Both the position numbers and the translations under genes were made by a program. DNA of 64,000 bases from Pseudomonas fluorescens (GTDB taxonomy: Bacteria; Pseudomonadota; Gammaproteobacteria; Pseudomonadales; Pseudomonadaceae), in NCBI RefSeq assembly GCF_001648775.1, contig NZ_LVEJ01000018.1, positions 179,403-243,402 of the forward strand, read 5' to 3'. Each line of letters opens with the position of its first letter. Position 1 is the first letter of the stretch. Of the stretch, positions 1 through 8,803 are shown in pieces. The notes under the pieces were generated by a model that saw only the letters and a program-made list of their open reading frames with translations, was not told the origin of the DNA and did not search any database.

Positions 1-364
1 TGGCGCGCTCGGCATCGGCCTGGCCGACAAACAGATGGTCGTGGTAGTAACCGGCGATCACGTTGCAACTGATCCCGGCCTTGCCCAGTGCGGTGGCGAA
101 AGCGGCGGTGAGGCCAACGGCTTCCAGCGCCGAGTGCACATTGAGGGTGATCCACGCGGCGACGTAGTCGAAATTGAAACCGGCCTGTTCGGCCTGCGCG
201 CGTTCGAGAATCACCGTCAAACCTTCCTGCTCACGAAAGCTGCCGAGGATGTCCACACCGCTCGGCAACTGGCCGTCGCGCAGGGTACAGAACACGTATT
301 CACCGGCATTGAGTTGCGGGCTCATGCTGCGCAACAGGGTTGTGAGTGAGGTTTCGCCAGCCAT
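1..364 (-). CDS. ACT domain-containing protein (3' end cut by the window)
   Basis: The reading frame starts at an ATG (complement of 362-364) and stays open to base 1, giving about 121 residues beginning MAGETSLTTLLRSMSPQL; the C-terminus lies outside the window. It contains NAGEYVFCTLRDGQ, a GLTVILERAQA strand-helix segment and a GKAGISCNVIAGYYHDHLFV segment. This is the arrangement of small stand-alone ACT-type proteins of about 130 residues, which are presumed amino-acid sensors or regulatory domains. It is divergent from the ArgP-type LysR gene, with a 96-bp shared upstream region. An ArgP neighbour would fit amino-acid responsiveness, but no ligand can be read from the sequence. Confidence 0.8.
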   Translation of the reverse strand, partial: MAGETSLTTLLRSMSPQLNAGEYVFCTLRDGQLPSGVDILGSFREQEGLTVILERAQAEQAGFNFDYVAAWITLNVHSALEAVGLTAAFATALGKAGISCNVIAGYYHDHLFVGQADAERA

Positions 365-460
365 TGCAGTGTTCCTTGATAAAGAGTGCTTGCTGGCTAT
401 TCTCCGGTCGAACGCTGTATAAGAAAAACCAATAGTGCTGATCGCTCATTAGGAAAACTG

Positions 461-1360
461 ATGTTCGACTACAAATTGCTTTCCGCTCTGGCCGCCGTGG
501 TCGAGCAGGCCGGCTTCGAACGTGCCGCGCAGGTGTTGGGCTTGTCGCAATCGGCGATCTCGCAGCGGATCAAACTGCTCGAAGCGCGGGTTGGTCAGCC
601 GGTGCTGGTGCGCGGCACGCCGCCATCGCCGACCGAGATTGGCCGGCGTCTGCTCAACCATGTGCAGCAGGTGCGTTTGCTTGAGCGCGACTTGCAAACC
701 CTGGTGCCTGCGCTGGACGAAGAGGGTTTGCCGGAGCGCCTGCGCATTGCCCTGAATGCCGACAGTCTCGCCACGTGGTGGGCCGAAGCGGTTGGCGATT
801 TTTGTGCCGAGCAACATTTATTGCTTGATCTGGTGGTCGAGGACCAGACAGTCGGCCTCAAACGCATGCGCGCCGGTGAAGTGGCCGCGTGCCTTTGTGC
901 CAGTGAACGACCGGTAGCCGGCGCACGCAGTGTCTTGCTCGGGGCGATGCGTTATCGCGCGCTGGCCAGCCCGGCGTTCATCGAGCGGCATTTCCCCGAC
1001 GGCGTACGCGCCGAACAATTGCCGCGCACGCCGGCGCTGGTGTTCGGCCCGGACGACTTTCTCCAGCATCGTTATCTCGCCTCGTTGGGCGTCGACGGCG
1101 GATTCGAGCATCATTTGTGCCCGTCCTCGGAAGGTTTCATCCGCCTGACCGAAGCCGGTCTCGGCTGGGGACTGGTGCCGGAACTGCAAGTGCGCGATCA
1201 GTTGCAACGCGGCGTGTTGCGCGAGTTGTTGCCAGATAAACCGATCGACGTGCCGTTGTACTGGCATCATTGGCGCAATGGCGGTCAGCTTCTAGGCTTG
1301 CTGACCGAGCAATTGGTGCGTTCATCGGCGCAATGGCTAGTGCCTTTAAAACAGCCATAA
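461..1360 (+). CDS. argP: LysR-type transcriptional regulator, ArgP/LysG (IciA) family
   Basis: 299 residues from the ATG at 461, the usual LysR length. The N-terminal winged helix-turn-helix (residues about 3-60, with GLSQSAISQRIKLLEARVGQ and LVRGTPPSPTEIGRRLL) is typical of ArgP/LysG, and the rest is the effector-binding domain. Family members sense lysine or arginine and usually activate an amino-acid exporter of the LysE type divergent from them. Here the divergent gene is instead an ACT-domain protein, so the target may differ. The frame continues upstream to 386, but the family N-terminus begins at MFDYKLLSALAAV. Confidence 0.9.
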   Translation: MFDYKLLSALAAVVEQAGFERAAQVLGLSQSAISQRIKLLEARVGQPVLVRGTPPSPTEIGRRLLNHVQQVRLLERDLQTLVPALDEEGLPERLRIALNADSLATWWAEAVGDFCAEQHLLLDLVVEDQTVGLKRMRAGEVAACLCASERPVAGARSVLLGAMRYRALASPAFIERHFPDGVRAEQLPRTPALVFGPDDFLQHRYLASLGVDGGFEHHLCPSSEGFIRLTEAGLGWGLVPELQVRDQLQRGVLRELLPDKPIDVPLYWHHWRNGGQLLGLLTEQLVRSSAQWLVPLKQP

Positions 1361-1456
1361 GCGTCAAGCTGCAAGCGGCAAGTTGTGGGCTTGCGCACCG
1401 TTTTTACTTGCAGCTGGAGGCTTGATGCTTGCAGCTGCTTTTTGTTGGAGTTTTGC

Positions 1457-2449
1457 ATGAAAATTCTGGTCACCGGCGCAAGCGGCTTCATTGGCGGACG
1501 CTTTGCGCGTTTCGCCCTGGAGCAGGGCCTGGACGTGCGGGTCAACGGTCGCCGGGCCGAGAGCGTCGAGCATCTGGTGCGCCGTGGTGCCGAATTTGTG
1601 CCCGGCGATCTGACCGATCCCGATCTGGTACGCGAACTGTGTGCCGACGTTGAGGCCGTGGTGCATTGTGCGGGTGCCGTCGGCCTGTGGGGGCGTTACC
1701 AGGACTTTCATCAGGGCAACGTGCAGGTCACCGAAAACGTCGTCGAAGCCTGCCTGAAGCAGCGCGTTCGGCGCCTGGTGCATCTCTCGTCGCCATCGAT
1801 CTATTTCGATGGTCGCGATCACCTCAACCTCACCGAAGAACAGGTGCCCAAGCGCTTCAAACATCACTACGCCGCGACCAAGTACCTGGCTGAGCAAAAG
1901 GTCTTTGGGGCGCAGGAGTTCGGCCTCGAAACCATCGCGCTGCGCCCGCGTTTCGTCACCGGCGCCGGCGACATGAGCATCTTCCCGCGTCTGCTCAACA
2001 TGCAGCGCAAAGGCCGGCTGGCGATCATCGGCAACGGCCTGAACAAAGTCGATTTCACCAGCGTGCAGAACCTCAACGAAGCGCTGCTCAGCAGTCTGCT
2101 TGCTGCCGGTTCCGCGCTGGGCAAGGCCTACAACATCAGCAACGGCGCGCCAGTGCCGCTGTGGGATGTGGTCAATTACGTGATGCGCAAGATGGACGTG
2201 CCGCAGGTCAGCAAATACCGTTCGTATGGCCTGGCCTACAGCGTCGCGGCGCTCAACGAAGGCGCGTGCAAGCTCTGGCCGGGGCGCCCGGAGCCAACCC
2301 TGTCGCGCCTGGGCATGCAGGTGATGAAAAAAAATTTCACCCTCGACATCAGCCGCGCCCGGCATTATCTGGACTACGATCCGAAAGTCAGCCTGTGGTC
2401 GGCGCTGGATGAGTTCTGCGTATGGTGGAAAGCTCAGGACATCCGCTGA
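1457..2449 (+). CDS. NAD-dependent epimerase/dehydratase family protein (extended SDR, 3-beta-HSD-like)
   Basis: 330 residues. The N-terminal Rossmann motif is GASGFIGG (residues 7-14), followed by a conserved VVHCAGAVGLWG segment. The catalytic YxxxK is YAATK (in HHYAATKYLAEQ), preceded by a serine-rich VHLSSPSIYF strand. This is the signature of extended short-chain dehydrogenases that oxidise or epimerise a sugar-nucleotide or sterol-like hydroxyl. Substrate is not evident. The gene stands alone between the argP-like gene and a membrane coiled-coil protein. The ATG at 1457 puts the dinucleotide motif at its usual distance from the N-terminus; the open frame upstream (from 1385) lacks homology. 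Confidence 0.85.
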   Translation: MKILVTGASGFIGGRFARFALEQGLDVRVNGRRAESVEHLVRRGAEFVPGDLTDPDLVRELCADVEAVVHCAGAVGLWGRYQDFHQGNVQVTENVVEACLKQRVRRLVHLSSPSIYFDGRDHLNLTEEQVPKRFKHHYAATKYLAEQKVFGAQEFGLETIALRPRFVTGAGDMSIFPRLLNMQRKGRLAIIGNGLNKVDFTSVQNLNEALLSSLLAAGSALGKAYNISNGAPVPLWDVVNYVMRKMDVPQVSKYRSYGLAYSVAALNEGACKLWPGRPEPTLSRLGMQVMKKNFTLDISRARHYLDYDPKVSLWSALDEFCVWWKAQDIR

Positions 2450-2565
2450 AACGAATTGGCCGGCCGGCAATGAACCGCGTACCCGCTTGGGGGTCAATCC
2501 CTGCGGCTGCGGCGGTTATACTTCGCAGCATTTAGCCATCACCGCGTTTCACAAAGGTTGCCTCA

Positions 2566-3420
2566 ATGTCCATGCGTAATGATGCCCACGACGATTTCGA
2601 TGATGTCCCGAGCCTGCGTGCCGACACCTTCGACGACGATGACATTCCGACCACCGCCCGTACTTCCGTGCACTCGCGTACACCGCCGGTGGTCAAGGTC
2701 AAAGCCGCCAGCACCGGCCCGTTGTGGGCCTTGGTCGGCGCGTTGTTTTTCGCCTTCATCGGCCTCGCCTGGTGGAGCTTTCAGCAAATCTCGTTGATGG
2801 AGCAGCAACTGGTCGCCACCCAGGAAAGCTTTGCGCGGATCAGTGAAGAGGCGGCGGGGCGCTTGCAGGACATTTCCGGCAAGGTCGTGGCCAGTCAATC
2901 CAACGTCAGCAGCGACAGCGAAGCGCTGAAGCTGCAGATCAAACAGCTCGAAGGCAAGTTGCTCGACCAGAGCAAACAGCAGCAGGGCGTGGCCGGTCAG
3001 GCCAGCGATCTGGACAAGCGTCTGGCGCAGATGACCGCGCAGACCACCGAACAGCAGAACGCCAATACGCAGTTGCAGGCACAGGTCAAAGCCTTGAGCG
3101 CGGAGCTTGCGACGGTGAAGAGCACGCCGGCCGATACCAGCAAGGTCGACGCGCAGTTGAAAGCCTTCGATGCACAGTTCAAGAGCCTTGGTGCCGATAT
3201 CGCGGCGTTGAAGAAACAGGGTAATCCGAGCGCTGCGATTGATCGTCTGGAGCAGGAAATCGTCGTGCTCAAAAGCGAGCAGGACAATCGTCCGGCTGCA
3301 CCTCAGGGTGGCGGCAATACCGCCGAATTCGACGCCTTTCGTGGGCAGATGACCCGCAATATCAACACGCTGCAGGCACAGATCCAGAATTTGCAGCAGC
3401 AGATCAATTCCCGCCCATGA
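2566..3420 (+). CDS. Membrane-anchored coiled-coil protein of unknown function
   Basis: 284 residues. An acidic N-terminus (many Asp, residues 7-26) is followed by one hydrophobic segment, GPLWALVGALFFAFIGLAWW (52-71), then a long Gln/Lys/Ala/Glu-rich region with heptad-like spacing to the C-terminus (about 75-284, containing QQLVATQESF, LKLQIKQLEGKLLDQ and LQAQIQNLQQQIN). This predicts a single-pass inner-membrane protein with a periplasmic coiled coil. Proteins of this type are often labelled 'ATPase' in Pseudomonas, but no Walker A motif is present, so I do not adopt that label. An AAAGG ribosome-binding site precedes the ATG. Confidence 0.75.
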   Translation: MSMRNDAHDDFDDVPSLRADTFDDDDIPTTARTSVHSRTPPVVKVKAASTGPLWALVGALFFAFIGLAWWSFQQISLMEQQLVATQESFARISEEAAGRLQDISGKVVASQSNVSSDSEALKLQIKQLEGKLLDQSKQQQGVAGQASDLDKRLAQMTAQTTEQQNANTQLQAQVKALSAELATVKSTPADTSKVDAQLKAFDAQFKSLGADIAALKKQGNPSAAIDRLEQEIVVLKSEQDNRPAAPQGGGNTAEFDAFRGQMTRNINTLQAQIQNLQQQINSRP

Positions 3421-3435
3421 AGCTTTGTTGATCAG

Positions 3436-3461
3436 TGCAGGGGACTCTGTAATCCCCTGCA
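3436..3461 (+). terminator. Stem-loop after the coiled-coil protein gene (probable terminator)
   Basis: Perfect 9-bp inverted repeat TGCAGGGGA / TCCCCTGCA (3436-3444 and 3453-3461) with an 8-nt loop, 16 bases after the stop codon. The tract that follows is only weakly T-rich, so termination efficiency is uncertain. Confidence 0.45.
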
Positions 3462-3534
3462 TCATTCTGAATACTCGTACATCACCCCAAGCCGTCTACG
3501 CTCTTGAAACACCAACAAGAACGAGGGATGCGTC

Positions 3535-4383
3535 ATGGGGTTTGTGCAAAAATTCGCCTGGCTCTGTTTGATGTTATTGGCCGGCCTTGGCCAGGCCAGC
3601 GCCGCCACCACCGCCAAGGATGACAGCCAGGCCGCCATCGCCTTGCTGGAGAAAGCACTCGCTTACTATCACGACAACGGCGACAAGGCGTTTGCCGCGT
3701 TCAGCCGCCAGGGCGAGTTTGTCGACAAGGATCGCTACGTCTTTGTGGTCGACACCAAAGGCGTGATGCTCGCCAGCGGCGGGCCTTCCTCAGCGTTGAT
3801 CGGTCGTGATGTCAGCGAAGTGCTCGGCGCGGATTTGCAGAAAGCCTTCAAGGAGGCGTTGCGGGTGCCCGAGGGCAATGGCATCCAGCAGGCGGAATAC
3901 CGCTGGCAGAATCAGGCCGACGGCAAGGTCGAGCGCAAGCACGTGTTTTATCAGCGCATCGGCCAGCGGATTCTGGCGGTCGGTTATTACTTGCCGCGAG
4001 CCTCGGCCGAGCAGGCCAAAGCCTTGCTCGACAAAGCGGCGACTGACCTGAGCAAGGACGAGAAGGGCACGTTGACGGCGATCAACTCGCTCAAGGGCGG
4101 CTATTTGCAGGATGACTTGTACGTGTTCGTGGTCGATCTGGACACGCAGCGCTACGTCGCTCACGGCACCAATCTGCGGTTGATCAACACCGACTTCGGC
4201 AAGGTCAAGGATCCGGAAGGCAAGCCGGTGGGCGAGCCGATTCTGGCGTTGATCGGCAAGCAGGATGAAGGTGAGTATGAATACCGCTGGAAGAACCCGG
4301 TGACCGGCAAGGTCGAGGACAAACACGCCTATCTGAAGAAGGCCGGGCATTTCCTTGTCGCCGTGGGTTACTACAGCCCTTGA
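3535..4383 (+). CDS. Periplasmic protein with two tandem Cache domains
   Basis: 282 residues. A signal peptide is visible (MGFVQKFAWLCLMLLAGLGQ, probable cleavage after ASA at residue 23). Two homologous halves follow, each with a helix then a DRYVFVVDTKGVMLASGG or DLYVFVVDLDTQRYVAHG sheet, and each ending in KHVFYQRIGQRILAVGYYLP or KHAYLKKAGHFLVAVGYYSP. These are single-Cache (sCache_2-like) ligand-binding modules. Cache domains normally sit in chemoreceptors or sensor kinases, but no transmembrane helix or output domain is present, so this is a free periplasmic binding protein. It may present a small organic acid to a partner receptor (inference). An ACGAGGGATGCGTC leader precedes the ATG. 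Confidence 0.85.
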   Translation: MGFVQKFAWLCLMLLAGLGQASAATTAKDDSQAAIALLEKALAYYHDNGDKAFAAFSRQGEFVDKDRYVFVVDTKGVMLASGGPSSALIGRDVSEVLGADLQKAFKEALRVPEGNGIQQAEYRWQNQADGKVERKHVFYQRIGQRILAVGYYLPRASAEQAKALLDKAATDLSKDEKGTLTAINSLKGGYLQDDLYVFVVDLDTQRYVAHGTNLRLINTDFGKVKDPEGKPVGEPILALIGKQDEGEYEYRWKNPVTGKVEDKHAYLKKAGHFLVAVGYYSP

Positions 4384-4399
4384 GCGAAATACTTACCCA

Positions 4400-4488
4400 T
4401 GTGGGAGCGAGCCTGCTCGCGAATGCGGCGTGTCATTAACGATGATGTCGTCTGACACACAGCTTTCGCGAGCAGGCTCGCTCCCACA
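4400..4488. repeat. REPIN (two inverted REP palindromes)
   Basis: TGTGGGAGCGAGCCTGCTCG at the left end and its near-perfect inverse at the right end enclose about 45 bp. This is the REP-doublet typical of the P. fluorescens group. It lies between the convergent Cache and MFS genes, where the folded RNA could act as a 3' barrier for both. Confidence 0.9.
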
Positions 4489-4507
4489 GGGTTTTGTGGT
4501 GTTGCAG

Positions 4508-6025
4508 CTATTTTGCGCCGTGCTCACGCCCGCGCAGCAGGTTGTTCGGCATCGCAATCGCCGCCGCCAACCCCAGCAACGACACCGCCGCACTGACCCA
4601 CAGCAAATGCCGGAACGTCACCAGCAATTCCGCCCGCAAGGCGTTCTGCGCATCCCCGGGAGCGGCGTTCAGACCATCGAGCAGGACGTTGCCCGAATGC
4701 CCCTCGCTCATCAGCGAACTGCTCGCCAAATGGGCGAAACTCGAATCCTGCAACAACGCCAGCAACAGCGCCGACATCAACGCCACACCCACCGCGCCGC
4801 CCAGCGAGCGGAACAGATTGGTGGTGCTGGTGGCCACGCCGATGTCGCGTTGTTCCACCGAGTTCTGCGTGCCGACCAGCGAAGTCGGAAACTGCATACC
4901 GCTGGAAATACCGCAGAGCAGCATGAACAAGCCGCTGATCAAGGTCGCCTCGGGCGGACTGAAGGCCATGCCGAGAATCGAGATCGGCATCAGCATCGCG
5001 CCGGTCAGAATCTGCGGTTTGTAGCGCCCGGTGATCGAAGTTCGACGGCCGGCGAAATACGCACCAATCGGCAACCCCATCGCCAACGGCAGCAAGTGCA
5101 ACGCGGCACTGTCAGCCCCGGCACCGGTGACACTTTGAAAGCGCAGCGGCATCAGCACGATCAGCGAGATTGCCTGGAAACTGGTGAAGAAAATCGTGCA
5201 CCAGCACAGCAAGGCGTTGCGGTTGGCGAACAGGTGCATCGGCAGCAACGGTTCGCGCGCCCGACGTTCGTGCCAGACAAACACCGCCAGCACCACCGCC
5301 GCGCCAGCGAACAAGCCGAGCACTTCGCTGCTGCGCCACGAATGACCCTGACCAACCTGAGTAATGCCCAACAGCAGGGCGGTCAGGCCGATGATCATCA
5401 GCAAGGTGCCAAGGTAATCGATGATCGGTTTACGCTGCGGAATCGGCAGCCCGCGCAAATTGCGTCGCGCCACCCAGTAAGCGCCAAGGCCCAGCGGCAG
5501 GTTGATCAGGAACACCCAGCGCCACGACAGGTATTCGGTCATGTAACCGCCGAGCACTGGCCCGGCGACACTGGCCACCGCATACATGCTGCTGAAGTAA
5601 CCCTGATAACGCCCGCGTTCACGCGGCGGCACGATGTCGCCGATGATCGCCTGGCTCACCGAAATCATCCCGCCAGCGCCAATGCCCTGAAGGATCCGTG
5701 CCAGCACCAGTTGTTCCATGCTCTGCGCCATGCCGCAAAACAGCGAGGCGAGGGTGAACAGGCCCATGCCGAACAGCATCAGTTTGCGCCGCCCGTACAA
5801 GTCGCCGAGCTTGCCGTAGATCGGCACTGCCACGGTCATCGCCACCATGTACCCGGAAATCACCCAGGCCAGCAGGCTGACATCCTTGAACTGCGCAGAG
5901 ATGGCCGGCATCGACACGGCGACGATGGTCTGGTCCAGCGCGCCGAGAAAGATCGCCATCATCAGCGCGACCAGCACGCTGCGAATGGCCGGTTTGGGCG
6001 TTTCGGGGTGATTGAGATTGGTCAC
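4508..6025 (-). CDS. MFS exporter, DHA2 (EmrB/QacA) family
   Basis: 505 residues from a GTG at 6025 (VTNLNHPETPKPAIRSVLVA). Drug:H+ antiporter-2 motifs are present: GALDQTIVAVSMPAI in TM1, GKLGDLYGRRKLMLFG (motif A), LQGIGAGGMISVSQ, and GPVLGGYMTEYLSWRW (motif C). Hydrophobicity supports about 14 transmembrane helices. The frame stays open upstream into pobA (to 6229), with an ATG at 6121 that would overlap pobA by 17 bp. I prefer the GTG because the hydrophobic core begins soon after it. It lies downstream of pobA on the same strand and could export an aromatic compound or drug; substrate unknown. Confidence 0.85.
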   Translation of the reverse strand: MTNLNHPETPKPAIRSVLVALMMAIFLGALDQTIVAVSMPAISAQFKDVSLLAWVISGYMVAMTVAVPIYGKLGDLYGRRKLMLFGMGLFTLASLFCGMAQSMEQLVLARILQGIGAGGMISVSQAIIGDIVPPRERGRYQGYFSSMYAVASVAGPVLGGYMTEYLSWRWVFLINLPLGLGAYWVARRNLRGLPIPQRKPIIDYLGTLLMIIGLTALLLGITQVGQGHSWRSSEVLGLFAGAAVVLAVFVWHERRAREPLLPMHLFANRNALLCWCTIFFTSFQAISLIVLMPLRFQSVTGAGADSAALHLLPLAMGLPIGAYFAGRRTSITGRYKPQILTGAMLMPISILGMAFSPPEATLISGLFMLLCGISSGMQFPTSLVGTQNSVEQRDIGVATSTTNLFRSLGGAVGVALMSALLLALLQDSSFAHLASSSLMSEGHSGNVLLDGLNAAPGDAQNALRAELLVTFRHLLWVSAAVSLLGLAAAIAMPNNLLRGREHGAK

Positions 6026-6104
6026 GGGCGAGCCTGCGGGCAGTGATGGACCCGCGCGGCCATTGCGCGCGGGTGGATGCTCGCCAGTGTAAGTCGGTAG
6101 CAGG

Positions 6105-7298
6105 CTATTCGATAGCCTCATAAGGAAGTCCGACGTAATTTTCTGCAATGGTTTTTCGCCCTGCCTCTGAACTGACAAAGTAGTCCAGTTCCGAGGCGCT
6201 GATGCGCTGGCTGAAGTCATCGTGATCATCGAAACGATGCAGCATCGAGGTCATCCACCAGGAAAAACGCTCGGCCTTCCACACTCGGCGCAGGCAGATT
6301 TCCGAGTACTTCTCCAGCAGGTCAGTGCGCCCGTCGCGGTAAACCTTCAGCAGAATATTGAACAGCGTACTCACGTCACTGGCGGCCAGATTCAAGCCCT
6401 TGGCGCCGGTAGGCGGGACAATATGTGCGGCATCGCCGACCAGAAACATCCGTCCGTACTGCATCGGTTCCACGACAAAACTGCGCAGCGGCGCGATGCT
6501 TTTTTCAATCGACGGGCCAGTGACCAGTTTTTCGGCAAGCTCCACCGGCAAGCGATTTTTCAACTCATCCCAGAAGCGCTGATCGCTCCAGTCCTCGACG
6601 TTTTCATCGGCCGGCACTTGCAGGTAATAACGCGTGCGCGTTGCCGAACGCATGCTGCACAGGGCAAAGCCGCGTTCATGGCGGGCGTAGACCAATTCGT
6701 CATGCACCGGTGGCGTGTCGGCGAGAATCCCCAGCCAGCCAAATGGATAAACCCGCTCGAAGACTTTCAGGCATTCAGCCGGAATCGACTGGCGAGCGAC
6801 GCCGTGGAAACCGTCGCAACCGGCGATGTAATCGCAATCGACACGCCAGGTTTCGCCGTCCTTTTCGAAGGTGACAAAGGCTTCGTCGCTTTTCATGCCG
6901 TGAGGAACGACATCGCGCGCCTGGTAAATCGTCGGCGCGCCAGCCTCCCGACGAGCGGCCATCAGGTCGCGAGTGACTTCAGTCTGACCGTAGATCATCA
7001 CGGTCTTGCCGCCGGTCAACGCGTGCAGATCGATGTGCACCTGACGTCCGTCCAGGGCCAGATCGAAACCGCCGTGAACCAGCCCTTCGGCGTCCATGCG
7101 CTGACTCACGCCAGCCTGACGCAACAGCTCTACCATGCCCTGTTCAAGCACACCGGCGCGGATGCGGCCGAGGACATAATCGGGTGTCTGACGTTCGAGG
7201 ATGAGGGTGTCGATGCCGGCGTTGTGCAACAACTGGCCGAGGAGTAAACCGGACGGACCGGCGCCGATAATGGCGACTTGAGTTTTCAGCGTTTTCAT
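6105..7298 (-). CDS. pobA: 4-hydroxybenzoate 3-monooxygenase (p-hydroxybenzoate hydroxylase)
   Basis: 397 residues, matching the family length (394-397). FAD-dependent enzyme that converts 4-hydroxybenzoate to protocatechuate with NADPH and O2, feeding the beta-ketoadipate pathway. Visible signatures: the FAD motif GAGPSG (12-17), RAGVLEQGMVELL, the substrate and NADPH region GFALCSMRSATRTRYYLQVP, the second FAD motif GDAAHIVPPTGAKGLNLAAS, and the C-terminal IAENYVGLPYEAIE. The start is the ATG at 7298, since a TTG six codons upstream has no family homology. It is divergent from the PobR-type activator, as in other pseudomonads. Confidence 0.97.
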   Translation of the reverse strand: MKTLKTQVAIIGAGPSGLLLGQLLHNAGIDTLILERQTPDYVLGRIRAGVLEQGMVELLRQAGVSQRMDAEGLVHGGFDLALDGRQVHIDLHALTGGKTVMIYGQTEVTRDLMAARREAGAPTIYQARDVVPHGMKSDEAFVTFEKDGETWRVDCDYIAGCDGFHGVARQSIPAECLKVFERVYPFGWLGILADTPPVHDELVYARHERGFALCSMRSATRTRYYLQVPADENVEDWSDQRFWDELKNRLPVELAEKLVTGPSIEKSIAPLRSFVVEPMQYGRMFLVGDAAHIVPPTGAKGLNLAASDVSTLFNILLKVYRDGRTDLLEKYSEICLRRVWKAERFSWWMTSMLHRFDDHDDFSQRISASELDYFVSSEAGRKTIAENYVGLPYEAIE

Positions 7299-7476
7299 TG
7301 TTTTTATGACTCGCAAGCTTCACGCGGCTCAGACCGGTGAATGATTTTTATGGATCGAGTGCTTGCATTTTTCCCTTGCGGGTCTGTCAATTGAAGGTGA
7401 AAACTGAGCCGATACCTGTACATTCTGCCAATCGGTGCGATTATCGCCCACAACCCCTGAGGCCTGGATTGAAGTG

Positions 7477-8361
7477 ATGAACAAGCCTGAGCTGCCTTCG
7501 ATTCCAGTGTTCAAGCTCTACGGTGAAAGCCTGGACTGGCCAACCCCTGACTTGCTGCACTGTGAAACCATTTCCTCCCGCAGTCGCGAACATGAATGGG
7601 AAATCAAACCCCATCGCCACGCCGATTTGTGCCAGTTGCTCTTCGTCTTCAAAGGTCAGGCAGAGCTTGAGATCGAAGGACAGCGCACCCAGCTTCAGAC
7701 CCCGGCCATTCAAGTTTTGCCGCCGTTATCGGTGCATGGCTTTCGTTTTTCCGAGGACGTGGAAGGCTTCATCGTTACCCTCGCCACCCCGCTGATCAAG
7801 CACTTGCAGGCGCAACTGGGCGATTCGGTACACGCGCTGGCCAGCGCGGACAACTACCCGGCCGCACAGGACGGCGATTACCTCAACAGCCTGTTCTCGG
7901 CGTTGCAGGCCGAATACAACGGTCATCAACCGGCGCGGGAAATGCTCATGCATTCGCTGGTCAGCGTGATCATGGTCTGGGTCAGCCGTCAGGCGCTGGT
8001 ACGGCACAAAGCCAGTCAGCGCCCGCAACGTCAGCGCGAATACCTCAATGGTTTCATTCAACTGGTGGAGGAGACTTACCGTCAGCACGTCAAAGTCGAA
8101 GACCTGGCGCATCGGCTGGGGATTTCGGTGTCACACCTCAATGGCACGTGCCGTGAACTGGCGGGGCAACCGGCGTTGCAGATCATGCACGAGCGTCAGT
8201 TGCTGGAGGCCAAGCGCTTGCTGACTTACACCAGCATGACGATTTATGAGATGTCGGAGTTGTTGGGGTTTTCCGACCCGACCAACTTCACGCGGCTGTT
8301 TCGGCGCAGGGTGGGGATTTCGCCAAAAGCCTTCCGCGACAGTCTGAAGGCCGAACAGTAA
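7477..8361 (+). CDS. pobR: PobR, AraC/XylS-family activator of pobA
   Basis: 294 residues. N-terminal cupin-like sensor with HRHADLCQLLFVFKGQ and IQVLPPLSVHGF (about residues 40-95), and a C-terminal double helix-turn-helix (about 195-290) with VEDLAHRLGISVSHLNGTCR and ISPKAFRDSL. It is the divergent neighbour of pobA. AraC-type PobR proteins activate pobA in response to 4-hydroxybenzoate, so this assignment rests on family plus position. The 178-bp region between the two ATGs should hold its operator and both promoters. Confidence 0.9.
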   Translation: MNKPELPSIPVFKLYGESLDWPTPDLLHCETISSRSREHEWEIKPHRHADLCQLLFVFKGQAELEIEGQRTQLQTPAIQVLPPLSVHGFRFSEDVEGFIVTLATPLIKHLQAQLGDSVHALASADNYPAAQDGDYLNSLFSALQAEYNGHQPAREMLMHSLVSVIMVWVSRQALVRHKASQRPQRQREYLNGFIQLVEETYRQHVKVEDLAHRLGISVSHLNGTCRELAGQPALQIMHERQLLEAKRLLTYTSMTIYEMSELLGFSDPTNFTRLFRRRVGISPKAFRDSLKAEQ

Positions 8362-8382
8362 TTTCATAACCACCCTAAACAA

Positions 8383-8471
8383 TGTGGGAGCGAGCTTGCT
8401 CGCGAAGCGGTGTATCAGCCGCCAGTAATGGCGATTGACACAAAGCATTCGCGAGCAAGCTCGCTCCCACA
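8383..8471. repeat. REPIN
   Basis: TGTGGGAGCGAGCTTGCTCG at the left and its inverse at the right, 89 bp overall, lying between the convergent pobR gene and the small 58-residue gene. Confidence 0.9.
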
Positions 8472-8495
8472 GGGGCGCATTCCAGCTCACTTACC

Positions 8496-8672
8496 TCAGC
8501 GCAACGCGTTCAGCGTGGCATTGTGCGGAATACACCGCTCGAAGTTACAGCTCGCGTACTCGCGCGGCAGCTGTCGCAGTTGCTCGACCCGCCAGGCCGC
8601 GGTGCCGTACAGCGCCAGCGTCGCGGCGCAGGTGATGAAAATCGCGAAGTACCTTCTTGTTTTGATGTTCAT
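8496..8672 (-). CDS. Small single-pass membrane protein, 58 residues, unknown function
   Basis: Starts at the ATG at 8672 and ends with TGA at 8496. The product begins MNIKTRRYFAIFITCAATLA and ends CNFERCIPHNATLNALR. Basic residues at the N-terminus precede a hydrophobic segment (about 9-26), giving a signal anchor or uncleaved signal. The remaining 30 residues are polar with two cysteines (CNFERC) that could form a disulfide in the periplasm. Codon use resembles neighbouring genes and the frame ends just before the REPIN, as real genes here do. A weak ribosome-binding site (ATAGGT) precedes it. No function can be assigned. Confidence 0.55.
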   Translation of the reverse strand: MNIKTRRYFAIFITCAATLALYGTAAWRVEQLRQLPREYASCNFERCIPHNATLNALR

Positions 8673-8803
8673 GGCGTAGACCTATGAACGACATACCCTG
8701 CGGTATTACTTTCAGCATAGGTCAGCGGCGGGGAGTTGCCAGCGAGTGCGCTTGAGGATTTAACCCGCCACTCAGCACATCGATAGCCACTGTGGGATCG
8801 GGT

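Noticed and set aside
2566..3420. ATPase function for the coiled-coil membrane protein
   Set aside because: No Walker A or B motif is visible; the sequence is one membrane segment and a coiled coil.
4355..6046. A 563-codon plus-strand open frame opposite the MFS gene
   Set aside because: The translation is rich in Arg, Gln and His and lacks any domain; it is the mirror of a GC-rich gene on the other strand.
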